This document shows positions 11,286 through 42,600 of a stretch of 64,000 nucleotides of DNA, piece after piece; position 1 is the first letter of the stretch, and the number at the start of each line of letters is the position of its first letter. Both the position numbers and the translations under genes were made by a program. Where the stretch lies: positions 41,095 to 105,094 of the forward strand of contig BQKZ01001085.1 in NCBI GenBank assembly GCA_036244855.1, in the 5' to 3' direction. The notes beneath the pieces were generated by a model. That model worked only from the letters and a program-made list of their open reading frames with translations, ran no database searches and had not been told where the DNA came from. Source of the stretch: Temnopleurus reevesii (Eukaryota; Echinodermata; Echinoidea; Temnopleuroida; Temnopleuridae).

Positions 11286-13245
11286 CTGGAAATTACAAAA
11301 CATGAGGTACTGTATGAATAAAATTTGATTAGGAATAGTTCAAGGAAGTGAAACCACTCAAAGTAAAAATGCTTTTGTACTTATAATCATTATCTCTCAT
11401 CACAGTTTAATACTTAATAGCTTTAAAAATATTGGTAGCTGTAGAAAGATCTGAATTGAATGTAAATAATCACAATTTCACAATGGAGTTAAAGTTGAAT
11501 TAGAATAAAATGATGTTAATGATGTTATGCAGAAGACATGACGAATAATAATAAGATATATAGTGCACGTGTTCACTCTGTGGAGTACTCAAGGCACTTC
11601 GCATTTACTATTACACTATAATTCATTCATGCAGTTTGGACAATTGTTCAGTTGATCACAATGATCCAGTCAGTGACAAGTCAAGGGTCATCATATGCAA
11701 GATCCTTCCAAGTTCCAGTCATCAACAATATCCAAGACCAAATCAAATCAAAGTGCTCTTTCAAGTTCACATTTTTTGCTTTCTCATCATTTCATGCATT
11801 CAGTCTCGAAAATGCTAAAAGCACATGTATTGTTACTTAAAAAATGATGACATGATCATTTATCAAATGCTGTCAATTGATAGCATCATCAGTCAACATT
11901 CTCATGATGTAAAAACTTTGTGAAAATTGCATGTAAAACTAAACAAGATATATTCACCTATTACATGAAAGAGTTTCCAATCTTGTGGTTACAGTATAAG
12001 TAAGGTTATCCTCCTGGAAATCGTAAATGGACTGTGATGAAAATGTTGATTAAAAACAGAATATATAAAAAAAAATTTTAACCCAAAGATTTTGAGTGTT
12101 GCAAGACCAAGGAGAGATTGCAGAAGTATGGAATGCTCCATTTACAATATTTCCCTTAATACTCATTACATCATGATAAAAGATTCATATTTCAAAAATC
12201 AAAATGAAAGCATGACATATTAATATTTTTATTTCCAAAGTTTTATCTTACATTCTAGAGTGCATCTCTTTAAAATATCAATGATGGAAAAGAATAATAT
12301 TGCTTCTCTTTTCCTCTGAAAAGAAATCACAAGGCGCCTTCCATACTAATCCAGCCTGGTTGAGTTCCCCCAAACGAAGATCCATAATTTTCCATTGTTA
12401 ATGTTCATATTATCCAGAAATAAAGATGAAGTAAGTCATAAATATCATCTTGATGTTCTATTGAATTTTGGATATGAAATTTTGTTCAATTAATTATTAA
12501 GATTTTGCAGAGGCAGTTGAATTTACTTGCCTATTTATGTAGCCGCAAGCACGAGTTGATAAAAGTAGCATGTTTTCAAACTCGACCAGCCCGACGGATT
12601 CGGCTGCTAGCTGCTGGAACTCTCGCTGGTGTGATGATTTGTGTGGAGTAGGTCTGAGCTGTGTGGAGTAGGCCTAGGCTATATTATATAGACATGTATT
12701 GAAAGACAGTATATGGAGCCAGGCCCTCCGAGACTTCAGCCACCAATTCGGAATAGAAATCTACGCTTTGCTTTTAGCATCTTAAATGTCGGTCAAATCG
12801 TTAAATAAGCCACTTTTCTAGTCCTTTGCACATCTTTTTTTTTTGTAACAAAGTCTATGACTAGGCCTATGCCTATATGGCATGGTCAGATGGTCTTTGG
12901 AGATATGAATGAGTTCCCTGTTATTATTATTAATCGTACTATGCATATGCCGGGCCCAGGATGTACTATTTCACGAGAATGACAAAGTAACAAGGGTCAA
13001 GGTCTGTTGTTGTACGTGCAATTAATGTGCATGGTCTGTGTTCTTAATAGTTTCATGGTTTGAAATTGAGGTAACCCAACATCATTTCCTCACTATAAAT
13101 AACTTGACAAATTGCAGTGGCAATGCTTCTGCGACAAGTGTCTCTGGTGAGCATAAATTAGCTGATGTGTTGGCATCTATCGTAACATTGGCATGGGATT
13201 ATCATAGCCCTTCTTAAGTACCCTAATCCTATTGGGGGGGGGGGG
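11286..13245. promoter_or_regulatory. Head-to-head intergenic region of the CEBPZOS homologue and ERCC2; probable shared promoter
   Basis: No exon other than the proposed ERCC2 start (12426-12430) was recognised. The only complex, GC-richer stretch is about 12540-12760 (GCCGCAAGCACGAG, CCAGCCCGACGGATTCGGCTGC, and a doubled TGTGTGGAGTAGG motif at 12647-12672). That is where a promoter for one or both genes would be expected. The transcription starts cannot be placed from sequence. The stretch up to 12400 is AT-rich with a weak SINE-tail-like segment near 11545-11615. Confidence 0.4.
12426..12430 (+). other. ERCC2: Proposed first coding exon of ERCC2 (ATGAA)
   Basis: ATGAA is followed at once by a perfect donor, GTAAGT. 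Exon 2 starts with G then TTGAATGTAGATGG, so the splice gives ATG AAG TTG AAT, i.e. MKLNVDGL, exactly the conserved XPD N-terminus. With these five bases the total is 760 codons plus stop, the human length. The motif is short enough to arise by chance, and the true first exon could lie in the assembly gap at 13246-13979, so this stays a proposal. Confidence 0.5.
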
Positions 13246-13979
13246 NNNNNNNNNNNNNNNNNNNNNNNNNNNNNNNNNNNNNNNNNNNNNNNNNNNNNNN
13301 NNNNNNNNNNNNNNNNNNNNNNNNNNNNNNNNNNNNNNNNNNNNNNNNNNNNNNNNNNNNNNNNNNNNNNNNNNNNNNNNNNNNNNNNNNNNNNNNNNNN
13401 NNNNNNNNNNNNNNNNNNNNNNNNNNNNNNNNNNNNNNNNNNNNNNNNNNNNNNNNNNNNNNNNNNNNNNNNNNNNNNNNNNNNNNNNNNNNNNNNNNNN
13501 NNNNNNNNNNNNNNNNNNNNNNNNNNNNNNNNNNNNNNNNNNNNNNNNNNNNNNNNNNNNNNNNNNNNNNNNNNNNNNNNNNNNNNNNNNNNNNNNNNNN
13601 NNNNNNNNNNNNNNNNNNNNNNNNNNNNNNNNNNNNNNNNNNNNNNNNNNNNNNNNNNNNNNNNNNNNNNNNNNNNNNNNNNNNNNNNNNNNNNNNNNNN
13701 NNNNNNNNNNNNNNNNNNNNNNNNNNNNNNNNNNNNNNNNNNNNNNNNNNNNNNNNNNNNNNNNNNNNNNNNNNNNNNNNNNNNNNNNNNNNNNNNNNNN
13801 NNNNNNNNNNNNNNNNNNNNNNNNNNNNNNNNNNNNNNNNNNNNNNNNNNNNNNNNNNNNNNNNNNNNNNNNNNNNNNNNNNNNNNNNNNNNNNNNNNNN
13901 NNNNNNNNNNNNNNNNNNNNNNNNNNNNNNNNNNNNNNNNNNNNNNNNNNNNNNNNNNNNNNNNNNNNNNNNNNNNNNN
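13246..13979. other. Assembly gap (734 Ns) inside an inverted repeat
   Basis: The unknown bases are bordered by a G run on the left and G and C runs on the right. The flanks CCCTAATCCTATTGGG (from 13221) and CCCAATGGGATTAGGG (from 14051) are inverted copies, so the gap sits in a palindromic element with homopolymer stretches. The long open frames across the Ns are artefacts. Confidence 0.95.
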
Positions 13980-14152
13980 GGGGAAAAAACAGGGGGGGGG
14001 GGGGCCAAAAAAGCCCCCCCCCCCCCAATGGACTGAGATGACTGAAATATCCCAATGGGATTAGGGTTAAATAAAACCATGTTCAAATGGTAATTTACAT
14101 TGATGCACTTTATTTTTGTTGTTGTTATGTGTATCTATTTTTTTTCTTTCAG

Positions 14153-33352
<19,200 letters not shown>

Positions 33353-33373
<21 letters not shown>

Positions 33374-33900
33374 ATATGAACTCACATAGGCCAGACTTAG
33401 CAAGGCTTGTGTGTCTTCTTCTGGAGCAGATTGATGTGGATGAGAGACTGCAAGTCAGTGAGAATATGGACCTACCTCAGTATGAGCAACTAAAACTGGT
33501 TTCTCTGCTGGTGGATGATAGACTATAGCAAACTGTTCATCCAGTCTAAATATGAACTTACATGGGCCAGACTTTCCAAAGCTTTGCTGACTGCTTCTGG
33601 AACTACTTAATGTGGTTGAGAAGGTGATATTCTGTCAGAAAATGGATCTACATAGACAGGAACAATTGAAGTGGGTTTATCTTTTCCTGGAGCTTATGTT
33701 TGGATGTGAGACCACAGAAAACTGTTCGTCCAGCCTAAGTATATAAAGGCAGGAACAACTTGGACCAGCCTTTCTGCTACTTGATCTTGTGACTTTGGTT
33801 GAGAGACTGATGCAAAACTTTTGAACTTTTATTCAATGAGGAGCTACTAAATGTTGATGAGAAACTCAACAAAATGATTCATCCGGTTTGCACTAGACTT
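33353..33900 (+). repeat. Tandem repeat spanning the ERCC2 stop codon and 3' UTR
   Basis: AACTGTTCATCCAGTCTGAATATGAACT, which includes the ERCC2 stop codon TGA at 33371-33373, recurs from about 33529, again (diverged) from about 33719, and weakly from about 33868. The period is about 150-190 bases. The downstream parts of each unit (GGCCAGACTT, CTTCTGGA, TTGAGAGACTG) also recur. The last coding residues (LNQTVHPV) therefore belong to the first unit. Confidence 0.85.
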
Positions 33901-34031
33901 TTAAATGCAATGACCAATCAAAATCGACCATCTGCGATTGTGGATGTGGGCGAGGATGGAATTTCAGAACTCCACAGTCAGTGGCCTAATATAAATGAGA
34001 AACAAAACACAGAGTTGTGTTACATAAGACC

Positions 34032-34037
34032 AATAAA
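34032..34037 (+). other. Candidate polyadenylation signal of ERCC2
   Basis: AATAAA lies about 660 bases beyond the stop codon. It is the first perfect hexamer downstream of 33373 that I found. Not supported by transcript data. Confidence 0.35.
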
Positions 34038-34224
34038 ACGATCTTGTTTGAAAAAGGGAAGCACTTGAGAAAGATGAGAAAAGGGCTTCTTCTAAAGAGC
34101 AGAATTATTACATTTATAGAGAAACATCTAATATTGTTAACAGCTGCCCTTCACTATGCTTTTCAAATGTAAAGTATTGAAAATCTATTTCAGAAAATAT
34201 TAAACCAATTCTTATACTATACCT

Positions 34225-34409
34225 AGGGATTGTTGCTTGAAAGTTGTAATCTGGTGAAAGTTGTAGTGAATTGGAAAATGCCAATCAAAATCATTGTTTT
34301 GTAAACGTACTTTAGAAGTGCAGACCATGCACAAATGAAAAAGTGTGTTTTAATTCATAACTGATTTGCAGCTTTTTACAATCGATAGTTACTTTGTAGG
34401 AACACCATC
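34225..34409. mobile_element. GGGGTGTTGTT-family MITE, copy 4
   Basis: It starts GGGATTGTTGCTTGAAAG and ends TTTGTAGGAACACC, a worn inverted repeat. The interior (CCAATCAAAATCATTGTTTTGTAAACG, GTGCAGACCATGCACAAATGAAAA) aligns with copy 3. Confidence 0.65.
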
Positions 34410-34574
34410 TAGACGTCCAGAATCATAATCAATGGTTAAAAAAGTTCAGTATGAAATCAGCGTGACATCTTCAGGTGTCAATATGAAATATGAAGGTGCT
34501 ACTTGATATAATATCTTCACAGCATTCCATCAACATGGTGGAAGAATCCACATTTTCTAGGCATAATTTTTTGC

Positions 34575-34740
34575 AGACCTGGGATGTGTTTCACAAAGCT
34601 GTTTGTAGATCTATACACAACTGTATGATCGACCAATGATCCTTTCTCGTACACAATGATAATTCCTGGCGCAGAATCTCATCAACAGTCGTTCATACAG
34701 TCATGCGTAGATCTACGCACAACTTTATGAAACACAACCC
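34575..34740. mobile_element. MITE with GTTTCATAAAGCTGTT-type ends
   Basis: CCTGGGATGTGTTTCACAAAGCTGTTTGTAGATCT at the left is the inverse of AGATCTACGCACAACTTTATGAAACACAACCC at the right. The middle (AATGATCCTTTCTCG...CACAATGATAATTCC) recurs in related elements at 41345-41560 and 42930-43160. Confidence 0.7.
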
Positions 34741-35373
34741 ATCTAAACCCCAAAATTGTTTTATATTACATTTGCTGATTTTCTATAAGATGTTTCATTT
34801 TTATGTCAGGCACAAGGTGCATTTGGTTTATATGTGAAGCATTGCATTTCTGTACAATTTGACTCATTTCAGAATGCACTGAATAAGCAGATACGTGATG
34901 TAAAATGTATAAATATATCTTTTTTTAAACACAAGAGTTTGCCTTTTAGATATTTTCTTTTGTCTTTAACTGATAATCATAGTCGTAAGCAGAAAAGTGG
35001 TGTATTTGAAAAAGATGGTAGAGAGGGTGGAAGAGGGAGGGGGCGGTTGTAAACAGGTATACAAAATAAAAGGTAAAGTAAAGTAAAGTATAATGGTTAA
35101 AAGGCAGGGAGAGTATGAGATAGACAAAGAGATATGCAGTGCAAAACAGATATCTTTGTTTACTTGTTATCACTGTAACGCTCAAGACAATGACATCAAA
35201 GCTGGATAAATTGACAATAGCTATTGTCAGCATTGTAGTGATAACACGTAAGCAAAGCATTCTGACTTGCATCAAAGATAGGAGAATGCAGTGTCTGGCA
35301 GAGAAGATGACAAGAGATGGAAAGATAGTATGAGAGATGAAGAAATGGAGAACAGAAAGATTCCAAAGATGCC

Positions 35374-35546
35374 AATCATTCTGGAATATGCATAATGTGT
35401 ATTATTATAAAAAAATTGAGGCTTTCATTACAAGGGACTGACTGAAAGTATGATTTTTGTTGTCATAATTTCTCTCACTTTTGTTTGGATGTCGAGCCAT
35501 TCATATTATAATTTTGATTTTGCACATTCTGGAACGATTGGTTTGC
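35374..35546. mobile_element. Short inverted-repeat element (CATTCTGGAATATG family), copy 2
   Basis: The left end GCCAATCATTCTGGAATATGC and right end GCACATTCTGGAACGATTGG are inverted repeats; the copy at 7587-7712 has the same ends. Nothing coding. Confidence 0.65.
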
Positions 35547-36399
35547 CTGAGAGACAGTGGCAAGATGGGAGTAATAATATGTGAAATGTTAAATTAAAAA
35601 ATGCAACTCCATTTTTTTTTTCAATTGATAATTATCTGTCAAAAAATGCCTTGATAACTGACAAAATAATCCCCACTACAAGTTTAATGATGTGGCAAAT
35701 GAATTTCTTTATAATTAATGGATTGTACAAAAGTATGCCTTGAGCAGAATTTAACCAAATATTTTGAAACCTGTCATTTTTTTAGTTTCAATCAATTATG
35801 ACTACGTTATCAAAAATGTTTTATTTTTCATCAGAAGTAGGAAATTATATTGTTTTACTATGTAAAATACTGCCTTCCATGTAAGTCACTTTTCGACATA
35901 AGTACTATGAAAAAAATTCTCAGAATTTCAATTAAAATCTCAGAAGTTCCCATTCTGCCTATAGGAATAGTCATTATAATTCCACTTACTCCTGTTAAAT
36001 CTGTGCAGTGAGGACCTCTTTTGCATCTCTTTCAATGACATTCAACATGAATTTGAAGTGCCCTGAGTATTATTTGGGTTCTACTTTTAAATAATTCTTT
36101 TTCATTCTCTGCCATGTGAATTTTTCATTTCAGCCCCCTTCCCTTTTTAGTCTTTAAAATCAGACCTAATTGGAAATAATTAGTGTGATCCAACTGTTGA
36201 TACCTAATTTTGAAAGTACAACTTTCTAATTTCTTCGCAATTTATGGACACTACTGATTTACGCAATATCTTAATACTGATGCATGGTATGCTAGACCAA
36301 GACTTTGATGTTTAGTCAACTACAGCATGCGAGCAAGCCTACTATATAGCAGCTGGATCATGGGCAAATCTACTCCCCCTCTACTAGCTCTGTGATTCA

Positions 36400-36631
36400 C
36401 TACACCACTGCTGTCGCGTCATACATGCAGCGCAGGCAGAGCCAGCACGTACCGTACAGTAACTCGTGAGCAATTACGCCGAGCCGCCCGGGACCGCTCG
36501 CGACGTGTATCCGCTGATTAGACAGACACTGCAGCGGTAGTGAGGAAGGGAATTTGGTGCTGCGGAAGAAGTGAACGGAAGTCGAAAATCCAGCTTTATT
36601 TTCTCCTCAGCTGATTTAATATTTATTCAAA
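36400..36631 (+). promoter_or_regulatory. Probable promoter/5' UTR of the GALNT2-like gene
   Basis: This is the most GC-rich, CpG-containing stretch near the gene (GCCGAGCCGCCCGGGACCGC, CGCGACGTG), directly upstream of the start codon. An in-frame TAA at 36617-36619 shows the region just before the ATG is not coding. The exact transcription start cannot be told. Confidence 0.5.
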
Positions 36632-39600
36632 ATGGTGGCAATAATCAGAAGAAGATCAAGGCTGTTGCTGATCGGCGCAGTAGCATGGATTGTTATCGTA
36701 ATTTTATATCTTCACAACAACGACGATGGGGAAAAGGTGAGTGTCAAAATTTTGCATGCAATGAACCACCAAAGGCATGAAAGGAGGCCAGCCAAATGAC
36801 AATCGTTTGCAAGGGAAACTGGGCATGGAATTTGGAAACACTGTTATTTCTATAACGTTAGACAGCAATAATTTTGTGCAGCGAAGGATATTTTTATTTG
36901 AAATCTTGTGTCCCCATTCACTTTGCACTAATCAACAACCCAACGTACATGTAGAGCGCCACAATATTATATTATAGGGTACTACCGACGAGTCCGACAG
37001 GTGACAGCCCACGAGATCGACCGACAGCCCACGAGTGCAACAGCTTACGAGGCCGACATTTTGAATAATTGGTGCACGAAATAGACATTACATACAAACG
37101 GATTAGAGTCAGACAACTTATTAATCCGACAAAATTATGAAAACGCACATGATTACGACCGAACATAAATTTTGCAAATGAGACCGACTCTAGGTAAAAT
37201 TGGTCTATTAGAATTAGTCAGACAGCACTATATTTACGTTAGGCGGTCTTGTAGGTCTGTTTGTGTGCTGTCGGGCTCAAAGCAAATGATTTGTCAGTGT
37301 CGATCTTGCGAGCGTGACAGTAAAAATGTCTAGCTCGAACCTCATTTTGAAAATTGTCGATGTAGTAGGCTTATATTTATATATTCATTTCTGTCGGACT
37401 CGTGGGATGCTCCCCAACAAAACGGGTACCCTCTTGGTTATCAGAGGGACAGTGAGCATGGTGGGAAATCTTTCTAGTAAGGATGTGATTTTGCGAAGTG
37501 TAAATAACACTAAATTACTAACGTTAGAAAGATATCCCGGCATGCTTGGCGTTTGGAACGACTGTAAATACACGCATTGAAATTATCAATTATAAATCAG
37601 CGGTCATACCAATAAATTTTCTATTTTGCTGGTAAATAACTTTAATTACATGGATGGTACAACTGATTGTTACTATTTTTTTTATAATAAATCTTGTGCC
37701 AACTCGGGACCATGAAGTGATATGACAAAGTTTGTTGACAATTCTTGAAAGTTGAAATTTTTCTTTGTGGAGTGATGCGATTGTTTCAGCAATCAAATTT
37801 TCATATCTTGATTGCCGTAGGACTTATTTCAATGATGAGAGAAAATTTGAAATCTACAGTTCTGTTTTGTTTTTCCAGATATAGTATAGGCTAAAAATGA
37901 ATTTTTAATAATTCTGGATTGCAAGCTAAACTTGTACAGTAGGCCTAATGTTTGAAAAAAAATTCAATAAATGCCAGTTTAGGAAATGGAAAAATGATCG
38001 TGAGTCCATCATACATTGCTGTTCATTATTATATACATGTATCGTGTCATCTAGTAAATTGTGATGAAGTTGTATGCGTTAATGATGATTTGTTTTCTTT
38101 CTTTTTTTTTTTCTTTTTTTTTTAATTTTTTTTTATTAATGTACAAAATTAGGAAAATTTTAATAGTTTTTATTTAATTTTACTTTTAGATGGCTTTTTT
38201 TTCAGACCATACGTGTATAAAAAAAGATTACTTCTTGCACTCCAAATTTTACTTTTACAATTGTGATGATTTTCTAAAGCGCATTTGTTTATAATGCTAT
38301 TTTCATTTGATTTTTTTTTTAATTCTATCTTTCATCTGGTCAGATTTTGGAGTAAAAATTTGAAAATAGGTTTGCTTTTAATTTTCATAGCTAATTTCAG
38401 GATTTTGATTCATTTATTGCTCTTATATTTAGAGCATGGATAAGTCCATGGTGGTATACCATGTTTAGAGAGAGAAAAAAAAAACATATGTGTAGATCTA
38501 TTCGATTGCAAATCATGTATTTGCACTTATGATGTTTTTCTGCATGGTTAGGCATATACTAGCCAAGACTTCAAGCACAATATTTCACCCAGACACACAC
38601 ATTCAATGGCCCGTATTCCGATAGTGAGGTTTAAGTTAACCCTGGTCTAAATCTGTGGTTTAAGTATGGGTAGCCAAAAGTGCCAAAGTTTTATTTACAA
38701 TGAATAATTTGTATGTTAACTGCTCTCATTTCCCATACCCTAATAATGTAGAAAACTATTGAAGTTTTTATTTCGAGACAGCTTTAAATAATATGAGTGC
38801 CAAATGTGCTGGGAAATTAAACATTGACTATTATAGATTCAAGCCTCTTTTGGCTCTCCATACTGAAACCACAGATTTAGACCAGGGTTACAAATGTAAC
38901 TTAAACCTCGCTATCGGAATACGGGCCAATGTATTTAAGTTGATATCAAGCCCTAAGGAATACCTGATAAAGATAATACCCAGCGCAAGTCAGAATCCTT
39001 TGCTACCTGTTTTCACTAGGAAAGCTCAGAACAATACCTGTAGCCCAATGATCCCACTGTGAGCCCATTTTTAAAAATAGTTGTATTGTCAATTTCAAGT
39101 GTAGATTAATTAAAATATGAGAGAAAAAAATCTTCAGTGCGAATCAGAATGCCTCGCTACGTGTTGTGACTATAAAAGCATAGAATATGGTCCTGTGATT
39201 CCATTAAAGGCACTGTCACACATTGCAGTTGCACAATTCAAAAAATTATCAAACCAAGCTGTCTGTCCTATCTAAATATATTCAGATAGATGAAAAATCA
39301 ACAGAGGATCCAAAAATAAAGAAAGTTATTCATCCACTATCAAGATATCTATGTACATGTATATTGAATTAAAGCGTCAGGATGACGCATTAATTCCCGT
39401 ACAAAGCCTATGGAGGCAACGTTTTAGATTTTCGCTTGTTTCAAGCACTAAACGTTGATTTTAAAGCCTAATATTTTCCCAGTTTAGTTTATATATTATG
39501 CACCATCAACCTTTCAGATAACCTCTAGGATCTGGCATTTGAGAATTTTTTAAACGAAAACAATGTTAAACAATGGCTTTAATGTCCTCAGCTTTATAGT

Positions 39601-42600
39601 AATGTAAGTAAATAAAATATTCAGACTTTCACTCTCTGAATAGAAGCGAATATTACCTCGTTGCGCTCCACTTGAGGAGGGAGGGATGTTTAGAATAGCT
39701 AAAAAGTGTTTTATTTGGACACTGAAATTAGTCTGAAATCAGGTCAGACAGTATTTGATGGTGTATAAAGAGATAATCACAAATTTAAGGTTTATAATGG
39801 TCTTTGCACTCGAAGTGTGGATTCATGAGAATTACATGTCCATATTATAGTGATAGCAATTTTTACAGGTGATATCGCTTGATATCTCCTCTACATCCAA
39901 TAGGGAGAACTGAATATGAATTATGTGTACTGGTATTGTAAATGTAAATATATGTATTCATTATTGTTTGGGGTAACATTACCATGCATTTCTCTAAAAT
40001 TTCAAGGAATCCTACAGTGTATGTCATGTCAAAGGAATGTTGCTTGAAGCTTTCCAAGTCATAGTCCTTCACCTTGAACTTTTAAAGGGAAAGCCTGGCC
40101 TATAAATACACGCCTGTTGGTTATATGAGCTCAGTTGAGCAGACTTGAATTGCTTCCTGTCGCCATCAGGACCAGGTGTTTTTATTCTAAGGGACGCATC
40201 CTTAGATGAGCATGTGCGTCCAACTGTAAGACATTGCTTCCCGACATTTTTGGCTCTTCTTCTGATGAATTAACCTTAGTTTTCCTGTCAATGAGTTTAA
40301 TTCAGTGTAACTGCTCAAACTATCGTTGAGTAAAAAAAATATTAAAGAATTCTTTCAGATTTAATTTTCAAAGCGACTTTGACTAAAGTTGTTTCCAAAG
40401 GGGCTTCAATGGCCAAAATGTGTCATGTTCGGATTGAGAGGCCCATGAAGTGGTCCACCCCATGCAAAGTGGCTCTGTTGCTATAGCGGGGTTTGAATAC
40501 TCAGCTCACAATCTTTCCATGTGAATATTTCTGTGTCCCCTCATGTACTTTATATTGTATGAACACGAAGTCACAATGGTTCAGATTACTGGCTGAACTG
40601 GTCACTGGTCACGGAAATCTACCCGAGGAGGTGGATTTCAAAATGAGTTTTGAAGTCTCTTTGGAGTTAAGAAGCCTCATTTTGACCGTTTTGTTCCATT
40701 CACCCTCCAAAGTATAACAAGAGAAAACTCATGGAATCAAATGAAAATGCATTGTTCTTGTACTATTTTCATATAATTGTTTCATATCTGATAAAAAGTT
40801 TTCTTTAGCAAGTTTTTGTATGACAAAAATGTGTGTTCACTATCTTTTTCTTTTCTTTTTTATTGCAGAATTCAAGAAAAGGAAGACTGAAATTTGATGC
40901 GGTGAATGAACCTGCACATATAGGAGACATCCACAATCCAAAACTCTCACATGAGAAAGACAAATCGTGGAGAAATTTTGATGTAACCTCATACATAGAT
41001 AAAACCAAAGTTCGAGCAGGCGGAGATGCCTATGTACGAAATAAATTTAATCAGGTCGAGAGCGACAAACTTGCCATGGACAGGGATGTTCCAGATACAA
41101 GAAATGCATTGTGAGTATGAAGTTTGAAATGTTTGATTAAAATTGATATCTGAAGATGTTTATTCAGCCCCTTGGATGTAATATTTGGTATAGTAAGTGC
41201 CTTTTGTGAAACTAGAAATGGTATTGCTTCTACTAAAATGTAGCAGAAGTAACAAGAACTCTAAATGATGAACGAAAAGTTTGTTTCCTGTTTGGATCTT
41301 TGGCTACATTGTAAAATTCATAATCAACATTCTCTCTAGGTCTGAGCCATACGGTATAAACATGTGTACAGTTCATATATGGTCTATGTCCAGATGTTAA
41401 TATTTTGTCTATCATTGCTTGGTTGTGTTGACCCTTTTTGGCACTCAATGATAACCCCTGGCGCTGAATCGCAACTGAGAAAGGGTCACTTGTTGTTTGT
41501 AGAGTTGTGCGTATATGTATATCTACGAATAGCATTATTAAATACATCCCTGGTTTATTTTATTGTGCGTTGAATACAAGTACAGAGAATTCTGCTACAA
41601 GCTACAAAATAACAACACAGCTTCTTTTGATTTTTGCATTTATCATTAGAGTGGTTTGATGTAAAGGAGAACTTCTTCCAGACATTGATGTGCTGTTATT
41701 GAATGAAGAAAAAGAAGACTAACAAACTAAGAATTTCAGCAAAATTGGACAATCCATTCAAAAGTTATGAATTTAAAACTTTTGATTTCCACCACTAATC
41801 AGCATCAGTGAGTTGACAACTTTGGCATAATCTTTGATGCCATAATAAAGAACTCCCCATTCACTCTGTAAAAAGGATAAAATCAAATGAGGAATCACCA
41901 TCATTCTTTATGAAATGCTTGCCAAATTGATGTGGGTGTATTTTATTCAAACAAACAAACAAAAAATTTGTCAATTTTGTGTTGAAAAAGACAAAACTTT
42001 TGTGTTCAAAGTGAATACTGTAGGGAGTCTTCCATGCCATGATGCCCATACACATGTAGGCGTCATTGGTGGAAAAAAACCCGGAAAATTCAATACATTT
42101 GAAAGGATTATTTGATCTTCCTCAATTTTCACAGTTTGTTCATTGTTTTTTTCTTCATTCACTAGCAGCACATCAATGTCTGGGGGAAGTTCTCCTTTAA
42201 GCAATATCTAGGTTCTTATTGGTGTACTATGCTACTTGTATTTCATGCAAGCAACGCTCAATAAATTGGCCAATCGGGTACTGTAGTAGACATCTCATCA
42301 ATGACATGCCATGATGCGTAAAATGCATCAATGAGCAGAGGACTCACTTAGCTTAATGAACACTAATTAAAAGCTACAAAGCAGTTAATCTTACATTTCA
42401 ATCTAAATATATAAGCCTAACTAGACCTGACAAATGGGAAAACAAATTGTCTTGATCTTGTTTTTTGTGTTTTAAGTAGTTATAAAGGGGAAACCACCCT
42501 GGTCAGTGAATAAAGAAAAAGGAGATGAGCAAAAGTGAAAATTTAAATGAAATTGGATTGTCCTTTGAAAAGTTTAATATGAATTGTCAAAGTTTCAAGA

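Noticed and set aside
11545..11615. SINE-tail-like segment (ATATATAGTGCACG...GTGGAGTACTCAAGGCACTT), also near 47385-47450
   Set aside because: The likeness to SINE tails is short and no tRNA-like head is present, so it is not listed as an element.
13121..13148. ATG followed by eight codons and a GTGAGC donor, as alternative ERCC2 first exon
   Set aside because: It ends in phase 0, whereas exon 2 needs two bases before its first G, so joining would shift the frame.
13177..14086. Open frames of 270-290 codons on both strands
   Set aside because: They consist of the run of unknown bases plus a few codons at each end; no real sequence supports them.
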